A stretch of DNA of 64,000 bases from Paraburkholderia ginsengiterrae. Its GTDB lineage: Bacteria > Pseudomonadota > Gammaproteobacteria > Burkholderiales > Burkholderiaceae. This document shows, piece after piece, positions 44,542 to 54,577 of this stretch (position 1 is its first letter; each line of letters starts with the position of its first letter). Below the pieces are notes generated by a model. The model was given only the letters and a program-made list of their open reading frames with translations, made no database searches and had not been told where the DNA came from. The DNA is taken from assembly GCF_001645125.1 (NCBI RefSeq), contig NZ_LXKA01000327.1:124001-188000 (forward strand). The letters run 5' to 3'. Both the position numbers and the translations under genes were made by a program.

Positions 44542-45767
44542 TGAAGCGCGTCGTCATTACCGGCATGGGAGGCGTCACGGCTTTGGGCGATAGCTGGGAT
44601 GCGATCGAAACGCGCCTGAGAGGCGGCGTGAACGCCGTGCGGCGCATGCCCGAATGGGATTACTTCGAATCGCTGCATACGCGGCTTGCATGCCCGCTGC
44701 CGGGCTTCACGGCGCCGGCCCATTATCCGCGCAAGAAAACCCGCTCGATGGGCCCCGTTTCGATGTATTCGGTGCGCGCGAGCGAACAGGCGCTCGCCGA
44801 TGCGGGCCTCGCCGGCGACACCACCATCAGCGACGGCCGCATGGGTGTCGCCTACGGTTCGTCGTCGGGCTCGGTGCAGCCGATCCGCGCGTTCGGCACG
44901 ATGCTCGAAACCGGCAAGATGACCGACGTCACGTCGAACAGCTACGTCCAGATGATGCCGCACACCGCCGCGGTCAACGTGAGCCTCTTCTGGGACCTGA
45001 AAGGGCGGATCATTCCGACCTCCTGCGCGTGCGCGTCGGGCAGCCAGGCGATCGGCTACGCGTACGAAGCGATCCAGAGCGGCAAACAAACGCTGATGCT
45101 GGCCGGCGGAGCCGAAGAGTTGTCGGGCCCGGCGGTTGCCGTGTTCGACACGCTATACGCCACCAGCACGCGCAATGACGAGCCGCATCTGACGCCGCGT
45201 CCATTCGACGCCGCGCGTGACGGCCTCGTGGTCGGCGAAGGCGCGGCCACGCTGGTGCTCGAAGAATACGAGCATGCGGTGGCGCGCGGTGCGCGGATTC
45301 ATGCGGAGATTGCCGGCTTCGGCTGCAACTCGGACGGCGCGCATATGACCCAGCCGACCGCCGGCACGATGGCGCTGGCGATGCAGCTCGCGCTCAAGGA
45401 TGCGCAACTGCCGCCGCAAGCCATCGAGTACGTGAACGCGCACGGCACCTCGACGGATCGCGGCGACATTGCCGAGAGCCATGCGACCGCCCAGACCTTC
45501 GGCGCGCGCATGCCGATCAGTTCGCTCAAGAGCTACGTCGGCCACACGCTCGGCGCGTGCGGCGCGCTCGAAGCCTGGTGGACCATCGAGATGATGAAGC
45601 GCAACTGGTATGCGCCGACCCTGAACCTGACCAATGTCGATCCGGCCTGCGCGCCGCTCGACTACATCGTCGGCACGGGGCGCGAGCTCGACGCCGAATA
45701 CGTGATGAGCAACAACTTCGCGTTCGGCGGCATCAATACGTCGCTCATTTTCCGGCGCGTTCGATGA
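44541..45767 (+). CDS. beta-ketoacyl-ACP synthase B, FabF-like (aryl-polyene cluster)
   Basis: 408 residues. It is the closest of the set to standard FabF (KASII). C164 in SCACASGSQA, H in VNAHGTSTDRGD and H in YVGHTLGACGALE are all intact. It shares one base with the ketoreductase stop codon (TGATG) and overlaps the next ketosynthase by 4 bp. Such intact ketosynthases in aryl-polyene clusters pair with the ketosynthase-like protein for chain elongation; which pair forms here cannot be read from sequence. Confidence 0.94.
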   Translation: MKRVVITGMGGVTALGDSWDAIETRLRGGVNAVRRMPEWDYFESLHTRLACPLPGFTAPAHYPRKKTRSMGPVSMYSVRASEQALADAGLAGDTTISDGRMGVAYGSSSGSVQPIRAFGTMLETGKMTDVTSNSYVQMMPHTAAVNVSLFWDLKGRIIPTSCACASGSQAIGYAYEAIQSGKQTLMLAGGAEELSGPAVAVFDTLYATSTRNDEPHLTPRPFDAARDGLVVGEGAATLVLEEYEHAVARGARIHAEIAGFGCNSDGAHMTQPTAGTMALAMQLALKDAQLPPQAIEYVNAHGTSTDRGDIAESHATAQTFGARMPISSLKSYVGHTLGACGALEAWWTIEMMKRNWYAPTLNLTNVDPACAPLDYIVGTGRELDAEYVMSNNFAFGGINTSLIFRRVR

Positions 45768-46993
45768 GCGTGGCACTTCAACGCGTGGTCGTCACCGGCA
45801 TGGGGATCGTGTCGTGTCTCGGCAATACGCTCGACGAAGTCGCCGCCGCGCTGCGCGCGGGCCGCTCGCGCATTGATCGGATCGGCGCGTGGCGTGAGCG
45901 CGGTTTCGCCTCGCAGGTGGCGGGCGTGGCCTCGGTTGCGCACGAGCCGCCGTTCGAGCGCAAGCACGAGCGCTTCATGGGCGACACCGCGCGCTTTGCC
46001 TGTCATGCCGCGCGTCATGCGATTCGCGACGCCGGACTCGACGCGGCGGCGTTGCGCTCGCCGCGCACCGGCACGGTGATCGGTTCGGGCGTGGGCGCCT
46101 TGGCGAGCTATGACGCGGCCGTGGCGATCGCGCAGGCCCGCGGGGTCGAAAAGGCGCCGCCGTACACCGTGCCGCATGCGATGAGCAGCACCGCGTCGGC
46201 GAATGTCGCGCAGGTGTTCGGGCTCGAAGGCGTCAGCTATTCGCCGTCGTCGGCGTGCACGACTTCGGCGCTCGCGATTGGCCAGGCGATGCAGCTGATC
46301 CAGACCGGCCGTCAGCAGATCGTGCTGGCCGGCGGCAGCGAGGCGCTGCACGACAACACCACGCTGATGTTCGATGCGATGGGGGCGTTGTCGCGCCGCT
46401 TCAACGACACGCCGCAGCTGGCTTCGCGTCCCTACGACGTGGAGCGCGACGGGTTCGTGATCGCGTCGGGCGGCGGCGTGCTGGTGCTCGAAGCACTCGA
46501 TCATGCGTTGGCGCGCGGCGCGCGCATCTACGCGGAGTTGAGCGGATTCGGCGACTGCACCGACAGCGCCGGGATGGTCGCGCCGCATGCGGCGGGAATC
46601 GCGCGAGCCATGCGCGGTGCGCTGGGCGAAGCGGGCAAGTGGCCCGACTACGTCAACACGCATGCGCCGTCGACGCTACTCGGCGACCTCGAGGAATTGC
46701 GTGCATTGAACGAAGTGTTCGGCGCTCGCGTGCCGGCGTTTTCGTCGACCAAGGGCATGACCGGGCATTCGATTGGCGCGTGCGGCGCGCACGAGGCGAT
46801 CTATACGCTGTTGATGATGCGCGACGGGTTCATTGCGGGGGCGCCGGGCATCGAAACGCCGGAGCCGGCTGTCGGCGGCATGCCGCTCGTGCGTACCACA
46901 CGCGAGGCGCGCATCGGCACGGCAATGTCGATTTCATTCGGGTTTGGCGGCAGTTGCGCGAGCCTGATGTTCGAAGCATGGCAGGGCGGTTGA
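45764..46993 (+). CDS. beta-ketoacyl-ACP synthase C, FabB-like (aryl-polyene cluster)
   Basis: 409 residues. The ketosynthase triad is complete: C165 in PSSACTTSALAIG, a histidine in VNTHAPSTLLGD and H in MTGHSIGACGAHE. The order of the THAPST motif resembles FabB more than FabF. It is the last gene of the tightly overlapping operon and may perform a different step, such as starter loading or lipid-anchor acylation, than the other two. Confidence 0.92.
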   Translation: MSVALQRVVVTGMGIVSCLGNTLDEVAAALRAGRSRIDRIGAWRERGFASQVAGVASVAHEPPFERKHERFMGDTARFACHAARHAIRDAGLDAAALRSPRTGTVIGSGVGALASYDAAVAIAQARGVEKAPPYTVPHAMSSTASANVAQVFGLEGVSYSPSSACTTSALAIGQAMQLIQTGRQQIVLAGGSEALHDNTTLMFDAMGALSRRFNDTPQLASRPYDVERDGFVIASGGGVLVLEALDHALARGARIYAELSGFGDCTDSAGMVAPHAAGIARAMRGALGEAGKWPDYVNTHAPSTLLGDLEELRALNEVFGARVPAFSSTKGMTGHSIGACGAHEAIYTLLMMRDGFIAGAPGIETPEPAVGGMPLVRTTREARIGTAMSISFGFGGSCASLMFEAWQGG

Positions 46994-47031
46994 AACGGCT
47001 GCGACTTCAAAAATAACGAGGACTGGAAAAA

Positions 47032-47454
47032 ATGAAAAGAACCTATGTACTGGGCGCGCTGGCGGTGGTGGCGATGACGCAGGCGGGGTGCGCAACGCAG
47101 GTGATGTCGCTGCCGCTCGCGGCGGCCGGTGGCCAATCTCGCGGAGGTGTGCCGATTTATTTCGGCCAGCAGGATCATCCGTCGGTCAAGAGCCAGCTCG
47201 GCGATGTGTCTTACTCGGTGCGGATCGCGCGCAAGGTTGCCGGCCCTGAAGACGCTTGCCATGAAGCGCTTGCAGAAGCCGTCCGGAAACTTCGCACGGC
47301 GGCAAACGAGCGCCATGCCAATGCCGTGATCGATGTGTCGACACGTTTTCACAGCACCGAGACCAACTCGTCGAGCGACTTTACGTGTGGGGTCAGCCCC
47401 AGCGCCGCCGCGATCGCGGTGCGTGGCCAGCTCGTCGTGCTGGATTCGAACTGA
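47032..47454 (+). CDS. exported protein, paralogue of the next gene
   Basis: 140 residues. An N-terminal hydrophobic signal ends in TQAGC (C20), which looks like a lipoprotein site though the -3 residue is atypical. The mature part includes YFGQQDHPSV, a paired cysteine in DACHEAL and a DFTCG cysteine motif near residue 119. Alignment with the protein at 47507 shows the same layout. Genes of this kind recur at the end of aryl-polyene clusters and are often misnamed excinuclease subunits. Function unknown. Confidence 0.8.
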   Translation: MKRTYVLGALAVVAMTQAGCATQVMSLPLAAAGGQSRGGVPIYFGQQDHPSVKSQLGDVSYSVRIARKVAGPEDACHEALAEAVRKLRTAANERHANAVIDVSTRFHSTETNSSSDFTCGVSPSAAAIAVRGQLVVLDSN

Positions 47455-47506
47455 GCCGGTTTGAGAGAGAACTCACTACAGCAACAACAACCACCAAGGA
47501 GTCCAG

Positions 47507-47962
47507 ATGAACCGCAGTCCGCTGTTTGCCACATTATTTGCCGCATTGTTTGCTTCGTTTGCCACGCTGAGCGCCGCACCGGCCTTTGCCCGCGATACGG
47601 TCAGCTATTACCCCGTCGATCAGGCCTTGAAAAGCGAGCCCGGCAAGGTGAGCGACGACGTCGCGCTGTACTTCGCGGGCCAGCCGCATCCGGCCGTGGT
47701 CAAGACAATGGGCGAATTCGCCACCAACAAGAAGACCAACGCGTTCGGCAAGAGCGACCTGCAGGCGTGCCAGCACGTGTTCCTCTCGGCGGTGATCGAG
47801 TTGCAGGAGCGTGCGCGCAAGGAAGGCGGCAATGCGGTGGTCAACATCAAGAGCAACTACAAGAACGAATTGCGTGAGAGCGCGACTGAGTTCACCTGTG
47901 GTGCGGGTGCGGTGATTGCCGGTGTGGCGCTGACGGGCGACGTGGTGACGCTGCGCAAGTAA
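47507..47962 (+). CDS. periplasmic protein of the same family
   Basis: 151 residues. Signal peptide of about 28 residues (AFA cleavage before RDTV). The mature part has YFAGQPHPAV, ACQHVFLSAVIELQERA, GGNAVVNIKS and EFTCG, matching the gene at 47032 position for position, so they are tandem duplicates. The two conserved cysteines may form a disulphide. The role is not known. It ends the plus-strand gene set and is convergent with the methyltransferase gene. Confidence 0.82.
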   Translation: MNRSPLFATLFAALFASFATLSAAPAFARDTVSYYPVDQALKSEPGKVSDDVALYFAGQPHPAVVKTMGEFATNKKTNAFGKSDLQACQHVFLSAVIELQERARKEGGNAVVNIKSNYKNELRESATEFTCGAGAVIAGVALTGDVVTLRK

Positions 47963-48091
47963 AGCGCGAATAAACACGAAAAAGCACAAGTAAGCGCGGA
48001 CAGCCTGGTATAAGCACGGGAGAAGCTAAAACGCGGCAGGTGCTGCCGCCTTGCGCCGCTTTACCGTATCGGGCTCGCGCCTTGCTGCGTA

Positions 48092-48820
48092 TCAACCGGC
48101 CTTGACCGCCGCGACGTTGACCAGCGTTTCACGACGCTTGCCGGGTCGCGGACGGTAAAGGCCGAGCCGCTCCAGCAGACCGAAGTCTTTCGCGCGGCTC
48201 CACCAGAGGTAAGGCAAGGAAACGTTGCGCTCGGCGAAACTGAAGCCGCCGCGGCGGATCATATCGAGGTAGCCGTCGGCACTCTTTTGCACGTGCATGG
48301 GGTGACGGAACAGCAGCCGGATCACCCACGATTTGATGTACGCGTCGGTGGATTCGGCGAACAGCAGCACGCCGCCCGGTTTCAGCACGCGGCGGAATTC
48401 GGCGAGCGCGCGGTCCTGCTCGACCAAATGGTGGAACGTTTGGTGGCAGAACACGATATCGGCGCTTGCGTCAGGAAGCGGCAGCTTCGCGCAGTCGCCA
48501 TGCAGCAGTTCGATATCGGCGAGCTTGTCGCCGCAGGCGCTGGCCGCTCGTGCCGCCAGTGTCAGGGACGGCTCGTGGAAGTCGATGCCGACGAGGCGGC
48601 GCGGCTTGAATGCCTCGGCGAGCAGGCGAAACGAGATGCCTTGTCCGCAGCCGACGTCGACGATCACCGGCGCCTCGGGTAGGGGCGTGTCGATCAGGCG
48701 CTTGAGGTCGTTGATCGCGACCCGCAACACGTGATGTTCCCACGTGTAGGTACGCAGGAACCAGATCCCGAAAGCCGTTTCCGGCACGAAAGGCACGCTG
48801 GATGTTTCGGATGGCGACAC
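48092..48820 (-). CDS. class I SAM-dependent methyltransferase
   Basis: 242 residues from a GTG at 48820 with GGGGA just upstream. The open frame continues to an ATG at 48970, but a predicted promoter (TACAAT at 48887-48892 on the complement) and leader make that start unlikely. Motif I is VDVGCGQGISF and motif II is the DIELLHGDCAKLPLP segment, the pattern of ubiquinone/menaquinone-type methyltransferases. A short RNA hairpin lies in its leader. Beside an aryl-polyene cluster it may methylate the aryl head group. It is divergent from the flavin enzyme. Confidence 0.82.
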   Translation of the reverse strand: MSPSETSSVPFVPETAFGIWFLRTYTWEHHVLRVAINDLKRLIDTPLPEAPVIVDVGCGQGISFRLLAEAFKPRRLVGIDFHEPSLTLAARAASACGDKLADIELLHGDCAKLPLPDASADIVFCHQTFHHLVEQDRALAEFRRVLKPGGVLLFAESTDAYIKSWVIRLLFRHPMHVQKSADGYLDMIRRGGFSFAERNVSLPYLWWSRAKDFGLLERLGLYRPRPGKRRETLVNVAAVKAG

Positions 48821-48851
48821 GCGGTTCCCCGGGAATGGCTGTTCTTGTTGT

Positions 48852-48873
48852 CCCCGAAGAACCTCCTTCGGGG
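48852..48873 (-). promoter_or_regulatory. leader hairpin with a GAGG loop ahead of the methyltransferase
   Basis: CCCCGAAG (48866-48873 complement) pairs with CTTCGGGG (48852-48859 complement), with the loop GAGGTT. It lies between the predicted -10 box and the GTG start. It presents a ribosome-binding-like sequence in the loop. No T-run, so not a terminator. Confidence 0.45.
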
Positions 48874-48951
48874 CGTTCGAAGCGTAATTGTAACCAGACG
48901 TAAGGATGCAGCGAAACGCTGCTCCGGGCAAGACAAACGATTGAGGCAAAC

Positions 48952-50196
48952 TTGAGTACACATTCGTCAACGCGTACGGCTGTCGATGTCGTGATCATCG
49001 GCGCGGGTCCGGCAGGCGCGGTCGCCGCAGCGCTGCTGCGCAAAGCGGGACGCTCCGTGCTGGTGCTGGAGCGCCAGCACTTTCCGCGCTTCTCGATCGG
49101 CGAGAGCCTGCTGCCGCAAAGCATGGCGTACCTCGAAGAGGCCGGCATGCTGCAGGCGGTGGTCGAGGCCGGTTTCCAGTACAAGAACGGCGCGCATTTC
49201 ATCTATCGCGACCAGACGTCGGCGTTCGACTTCCGCGACAAGCATTCGCCGGGGTGGGGCACCACCTATCAGGTCGAGCGCGCGGTATTCGACGACATCC
49301 TGATTCGCTGCGCGGCGCAGCAGGGCGCCGACGTGCGCTTCGGCCATACGGTGCGCGCGGTTCACACGGGCGCTGCGCCGCTCGTCGACGTGGTCGACGA
49401 GGCGGACCATGCTTACCAGATCGAAGCGCGTTTCGTGTTTGACGCGAGCGGTTTCGGCCGTGTGCTGCCGCGCCTGCTGAACCTCGAAACGCCGACGCGG
49501 ATGCCGACGCGCGCCGCGATCTTCACGCATGTGCAGGACGGTATTCCGGCCGGCGCCACCGACCGCAACAAGATCGCCATCGTGACCCATCCCGAGCGGC
49601 GCGACGTGTGGTTCTGGATGATTCCGCTGGCGGGCGGACGTTCGTCGGTGGGTTGTGTCGCCGAGGCGAGCTTTCTCGACGTGCCGGACGCCGAGCGCGA
49701 CGCGACACTGCGCGGGTTGATCCGGCGGGAGCCGACGCTGAACCGCCTGATCGGCGACGCGCCGTTCCTGATGCCGGTGCGCCACATCGGCGGCTATGCG
49801 GCGAACGTGGAGCGCCTGCACGGGCCGGGTTACGCGCTGCTCGGCAATGCGGGCGAATTTCTCGACCCCGTGTTCTCGTCCGGCGTGACGATCGCGCTGC
49901 GCTCCGCGCATCTCGCGGTACAGACTCTGAACCGGCAACTGGACGGTGAGACGGTCGACTGGTCGGCCGACTACGACGTGCCGCTGCGCAAGGGGATCGA
50001 TACGTTCCGCGCGTTCGTCGAACGCTGGTACACGGGCGAGCTGCAGGACATCATTTTCTATCCGGACCAGACGCCGTCGATCCGCCGCATGATCAGCGCG
50101 GTGCTGGCGGGGTATGCGTGGGATGAGTCGAATCCGTATGTCGCCGATCCGGTGCGGCGGTTGAATGCGTTGCACGAGGTGTGCATGCAGAAGTGA
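48952..50196 (+). CDS. flavin-dependent halogenase-like FAD oxidoreductase
   Basis: 414 residues starting with TTG at 48952 and a GAGG site about five bases upstream; no suitable ATG exists. A Rossmann GAGPAGAV motif binds FAD near residue 17. Two features mark the halogenase branch rather than monooxygenases or reductases: K78 in GFQYKNGAHF, in the position of the catalytic lysine, and WFWMIP at 220-225. It is divergent from the methyltransferase and beside the aryl-polyene operon, so it may brominate or chlorinate the aryl ring, as in xanthomonadins. An oxygenase role is not excluded. Confidence 0.78.
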   Translation: MSTHSSTRTAVDVVIIGAGPAGAVAAALLRKAGRSVLVLERQHFPRFSIGESLLPQSMAYLEEAGMLQAVVEAGFQYKNGAHFIYRDQTSAFDFRDKHSPGWGTTYQVERAVFDDILIRCAAQQGADVRFGHTVRAVHTGAAPLVDVVDEADHAYQIEARFVFDASGFGRVLPRLLNLETPTRMPTRAAIFTHVQDGIPAGATDRNKIAIVTHPERRDVWFWMIPLAGGRSSVGCVAEASFLDVPDAERDATLRGLIRREPTLNRLIGDAPFLMPVRHIGGYAANVERLHGPGYALLGNAGEFLDPVFSSGVTIALRSAHLAVQTLNRQLDGETVDWSADYDVPLRKGIDTFRAFVERWYTGELQDIIFYPDQTPSIRRMISAVLAGYAWDESNPYVADPVRRLNALHEVCMQK

Positions 50197-50293
50197 TGAG
50201 CCGGTTGTGCGGCGTGGGTTGCAGGGTGCATCATCAGGCATGCCGGCTGCACAACCGCCGTACAACATCCCACCGTCACGACTGAACAGAATC

Positions 50294-50767
50294 ATGAAGA
50301 GATATCTGGCAGTTTTAGCCGTCGCGCTAAGCATGGTTTTGGGCGTGCTTTTTCACCCGCTAGCCATGGCGCAGGGGCAATCGGTCACGCCTGAGGCAAG
50401 CGCGAAGGCTTTTTACGCGTGGTACATCAAGCGCGAATCGGACAAGCGAGGGTTTCCCTTGCTGGATAAAGAAATCTATCGATACGTAGCAAAGCCAACG
50501 GTCGATTTTCTGCGCGCGCAATACAAGGCAAACAAGTTCGCCGAAGACGGCGACCCCTTCACGAAAGTTCAGGATTACGACGAAAAGGACTGGGCCGCAC
50601 ACATTGAGGCGCGTCCTGCACTGAGATTCGGTGACACCGCTGTTGTGCCGGTTGTTCTTGGGCGCGACACCAAGGCCACGGTCCAGACAGTTTTGGCGTT
50701 TATGCGGAAACAGGCGGATGGTCAGTGGAAACTCATCAAGGTCGATGACCTCAGTGGGTACGAATAG
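50294..50767 (+). CDS. DUF3828-like exported protein
   Basis: 157 residues from ATG 50294. Signal peptide of about 26 residues (AMA before QGQS). The mature part begins TPEASAKAFYAWYIKRES, a helix characteristic of the DUF3828 (YbjP-like) fold, and continues with DPFTKVQDYDEKDW. Codon use is less GC-biased than its neighbours. Function unknown. It ends in a strong terminator shared with guaD. Confidence 0.75.
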   Translation: MKRYLAVLAVALSMVLGVLFHPLAMAQGQSVTPEASAKAFYAWYIKRESDKRGFPLLDKEIYRYVAKPTVDFLRAQYKANKFAEDGDPFTKVQDYDEKDWAAHIEARPALRFGDTAVVPVVLGRDTKATVQTVLAFMRKQADGQWKLIKVDDLSGYE

Positions 50768-50801
50768 CCGCTGTTTCGGGTGATATGGGCCACGCCAAAT
50801 G

Positions 50802-50834
50802 AAAACGGCGCTTCTGGATAGAAGCGCCGTTTTT
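50802..50834. terminator. bidirectional intrinsic terminator
   Basis: AAACGGCGCTTC (50803-50814) and GAAGCGCCGTTT (50821-50832) with a 6-nt loop and T-runs on both sides. It lies between the convergent DUF3828 and guanine deaminase genes and can serve both. Confidence 0.9.
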
Positions 50835-50867
50835 TCATTCAGCCGCGTGAGTCAGTTCAGACCCAAT

Positions 50868-52223
50868 TCAAGCCGCAATCTTCGCCGTACCCGACGCAAG
50901 CTGCCGCACATCATCACGGCGATGCACGCGCTTGCCGGCCGCATACGTTTCGTAGATCGCGCGATCGTCGCCGAGCAGCGCGAACGCGAACAGCAGTTCT
51001 TCGAGCGATTCCGTGCGCGCGGTGCGGCGCGCGAGCAGCGGCGTCGCGCGCGGATCGAGCACGACGAAGTCCGCTTCCGACTTCGGTTTGAGCGTGCCGA
51101 CCTTGTCCGCGAGATCGAGTGCTTCCGCCGCGCCGGCGGTAGCCAGATAGAACATGCGCGTGGCCGTCAGATGATGGCCGGTCAGACGCGCGACCTTGTG
51201 CGCTTCGTTCATGGTCTGCAGCATCGAGAACGAGGTGCCGCCGCCGACGTCCGTCGCCAGTGCGATCGGCATACCGGCTTCATCGGCCTTGTCGAAGTCG
51301 AACAGGCCGCTGCCGAGGAACAGGTTCGAGGTCGGGCAATGCGAAGCGACCGCGCCGGTTTGCGCCATGCGCTTGCGGTCTTCCTCGTCGAGGTAGATGC
51401 AATGGCCGTACACCGCGCGGCGGCGCAGCAGGCCGTAGTGATCGTAGATGTCCAGATAGCTGCGGTGGCCCGGGAACAGATCGGCGACCCACTTACATTC
51501 GTCGGTGTTCTCCGCGACGTGGCTCTGGATGAAGATGTCCGGATTCTTGCTCGCCAGCACACCGCACGCTTCCAGTTGAGCTTCGGTCGAAGTCGGCGCG
51601 AAACGCGGCGTGAGCGCGTACATCTGGCGGCCGCGATTGTGCCAGCGGCCGATCAGCTCGGCGCTGTCGTCGTAGCCCGATTGCGCGGTGTCGCGCAGGA
51701 ACTCGGGGCAGTGGCGGTCCATCAGCACCTTGCCGGCCACCATGCGCAGATTGCGCGCTTCGCTCTCGGTGAAGAGCGCGTCGGCCGATTCCTTGTGGAC
51801 CGTGCAATACACGAGCGCGGTGGTCGTGCCGCACGCCAGCAGTTCTTCGACGAAAAAGCTCGCTGTGTCGCGCGCATAGGCCGGATCGGTGAAGCGGCGC
51901 TCGGTCGGGAACGTGTACGTGTCGAGCCACGGCAGCAAGCCGGCCGCCGGCGACGCGATCATGTCCGTTTGCGGATAGTGAATGTGCGTGTCGATGAAAC
52001 CCGGCACGATCAGCTTGTCGCGCATTTCCTGCACTTGCGTGCCGGGGGCGAGTTGCGAGGCAAGCGCCGCATACGCGCCTGCTGCAACGACATGGCCGTC
52101 TTCGACGATCAGCAAGCCGTCCTCATTGAAGACCGCCGCATTGGGCGATTGCGCGGGATCGCCGTTGAACGTCAGCAGTTGCGCGCGGAATGCCGATTGG
52201 CCTGCTTTAGCCGATTGAGTCAT
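50868..52223 (-). CDS. guaD: guanine deaminase
   Basis: 451 residues from ATG 52223. An amidohydrolase-superfamily zinc enzyme that deaminates guanine to xanthine. Zinc-ligand motifs are visible as DTHIHYPQ near residue 91, SHVAENTDE and HCPTSNLFLGSGLF. ERRFTDPAYA is a guanine-deaminase signature. It is the last gene of the purine block; xanthine produced here feeds xanthine dehydrogenase encoded upstream. Confidence 0.95.
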   Translation of the reverse strand: MTQSAKAGQSAFRAQLLTFNGDPAQSPNAAVFNEDGLLIVEDGHVVAAGAYAALASQLAPGTQVQEMRDKLIVPGFIDTHIHYPQTDMIASPAAGLLPWLDTYTFPTERRFTDPAYARDTASFFVEELLACGTTTALVYCTVHKESADALFTESEARNLRMVAGKVLMDRHCPEFLRDTAQSGYDDSAELIGRWHNRGRQMYALTPRFAPTSTEAQLEACGVLASKNPDIFIQSHVAENTDECKWVADLFPGHRSYLDIYDHYGLLRRRAVYGHCIYLDEEDRKRMAQTGAVASHCPTSNLFLGSGLFDFDKADEAGMPIALATDVGGGTSFSMLQTMNEAHKVARLTGHHLTATRMFYLATAGAAEALDLADKVGTLKPKSEADFVVLDPRATPLLARRTARTESLEELLFAFALLGDDRAIYETYAAGKRVHRRDDVRQLASGTAKIAA

Positions 52224-52327
52224 GAAAAAACCGTCTCCGAATGTGAAAAGCTGCGCAGCGCGGACGGCGGTTCGTTGCTGGCCCTCGTTCGAACCCGTGC
52301 CGCCGCCGGCTGCGATACATCGGCCCG

Positions 52328-53386
<1,059 letters not shown>

Positions 53387-53464
53387 TCAAAGGTTTGTTG
53401 GAGTCGGTTCGCGCCGGATGCTGTCGGTGGTGGGCAAGGCCGCCTTCAGCCGGGGCGCCGTGCC

Positions 53465-54481
53465 TTAGACCGTCTGCGAGGCGTGATGCATGCCCGCGTG
53501 CGCTTCGACAGCCTGCAGCACCTGCGCGGCCGCCGAGATCGCAATGATCTCGGGCGACTTGTCAACGATACCGTCCACGCCGAGCGGGCACTTCATCCGC
53601 GCGATTAGCGCCGGATCGAGACCGCGCGCGGCCAGCCGGTGTTCGAACTGCTTGCGCTTGGTGTGCGAGCCGATCATGCCGAAAAACGCGAAGTCGCCAC
53701 GCCGCAGAATCCGCTCGGCCAACTCGAGATCGCGCGCATGGTTGTGCGTCATCACGATGAAGTACGTGTTCGGCGCAGCCTGGTCGATCGCTTCGTCGGG
53801 GGCGTCGTTCGGGTCGATCGTCACGTTCGGCGCATGCAGTGCTTCCGCGGGCGGAAACTGCGCGTCGCGCTCATCCACCCAGCGGATCGCGCACGGCAGC
53901 GTGGCCAGCACGCGAACCAGCGCGGCGCCCACGTGACCGGCGCCGAACAGCACGACGGAGAAGTCGCCTGGCGCAATGGTTTCAGTGAGCAGCGCGCTGC
54001 TGTCGTCGAAGCCGGCGCCGTCCCACAGCAGGCAGTCGGCGGCATCGACACCCGGCTCGGGGTCGGACAGCATCACCGCATCCGGTGCGGGGCCGAATGA
54101 TACGCTACGCACCGTCGAATGGCCCGCCGCGAGGCGTTTCGCGAGCGACGCGAGCCAGCCGAGATCGCCGACGTCGAGACGCTCGAACGCGAGAATCACC
54201 GCGCCGCCGCAGCATTGACCGAGGCTCGGGCCGAGCGCGAAGCGCTCCAGCCGGCGCATATTCGGCGAGCGCATGCCGTCGCGCAGCACCTGGCGCGCGG
54301 TCTCGATGGCTTTCCATTCGAGATGGCCGCCGCCGATGGTGTGCTTCGCGGAATCGCGCGTGACGATCATCTTGGTGCCGGCCTCGCGGGGCGCCGAACC
54401 TTCGACGCGCGCGACCGTCACCAGCACGGCGGCGTCGCCGTGCGCGAGCAGTTGTTGCAGGTCAGGTAGCCAGGCTTGCAT
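53465..54481 (-). CDS. xdhC: xanthine dehydrogenase accessory protein XdhC
   Basis: 338 residues from ATG 54481 (an ATG at 54496 is an alternative). It binds the molybdenum cofactor, aids its sulphuration and inserts it into XdhB. The N-terminal XdhC/CoxF domain contains GSAPREAGTKM and the GQCCGGAV cysteine pair. The C-terminal Rossmann domain has VVLFGAGHVG and GMIGSHTKR. Third gene of xdhA-xdhB-xdhC, 96 bp after xdhB. Confidence 0.93.
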   Translation of the reverse strand: MQAWLPDLQQLLAHGDAAVLVTVARVEGSAPREAGTKMIVTRDSAKHTIGGGHLEWKAIETARQVLRDGMRSPNMRRLERFALGPSLGQCCGGAVILAFERLDVGDLGWLASLAKRLAAGHSTVRSVSFGPAPDAVMLSDPEPGVDAADCLLWDGAGFDDSSALLTETIAPGDFSVVLFGAGHVGAALVRVLATLPCAIRWVDERDAQFPPAEALHAPNVTIDPNDAPDEAIDQAAPNTYFIVMTHNHARDLELAERILRRGDFAFFGMIGSHTKRKQFEHRLAARGLDPALIARMKCPLGVDGIVDKSPEIIAISAAAQVLQAVEAHAGMHHASQTV

Positions 54482-54577
54482 CCGGCGGTTCTCCATACGT
54501 GGCCGCGCGGGGTATCCATGCGGCCGGTTGAGGGCGGCGTGACGCGTTCGTGTCGCGTCCCACCCTGGGGTCATTGT

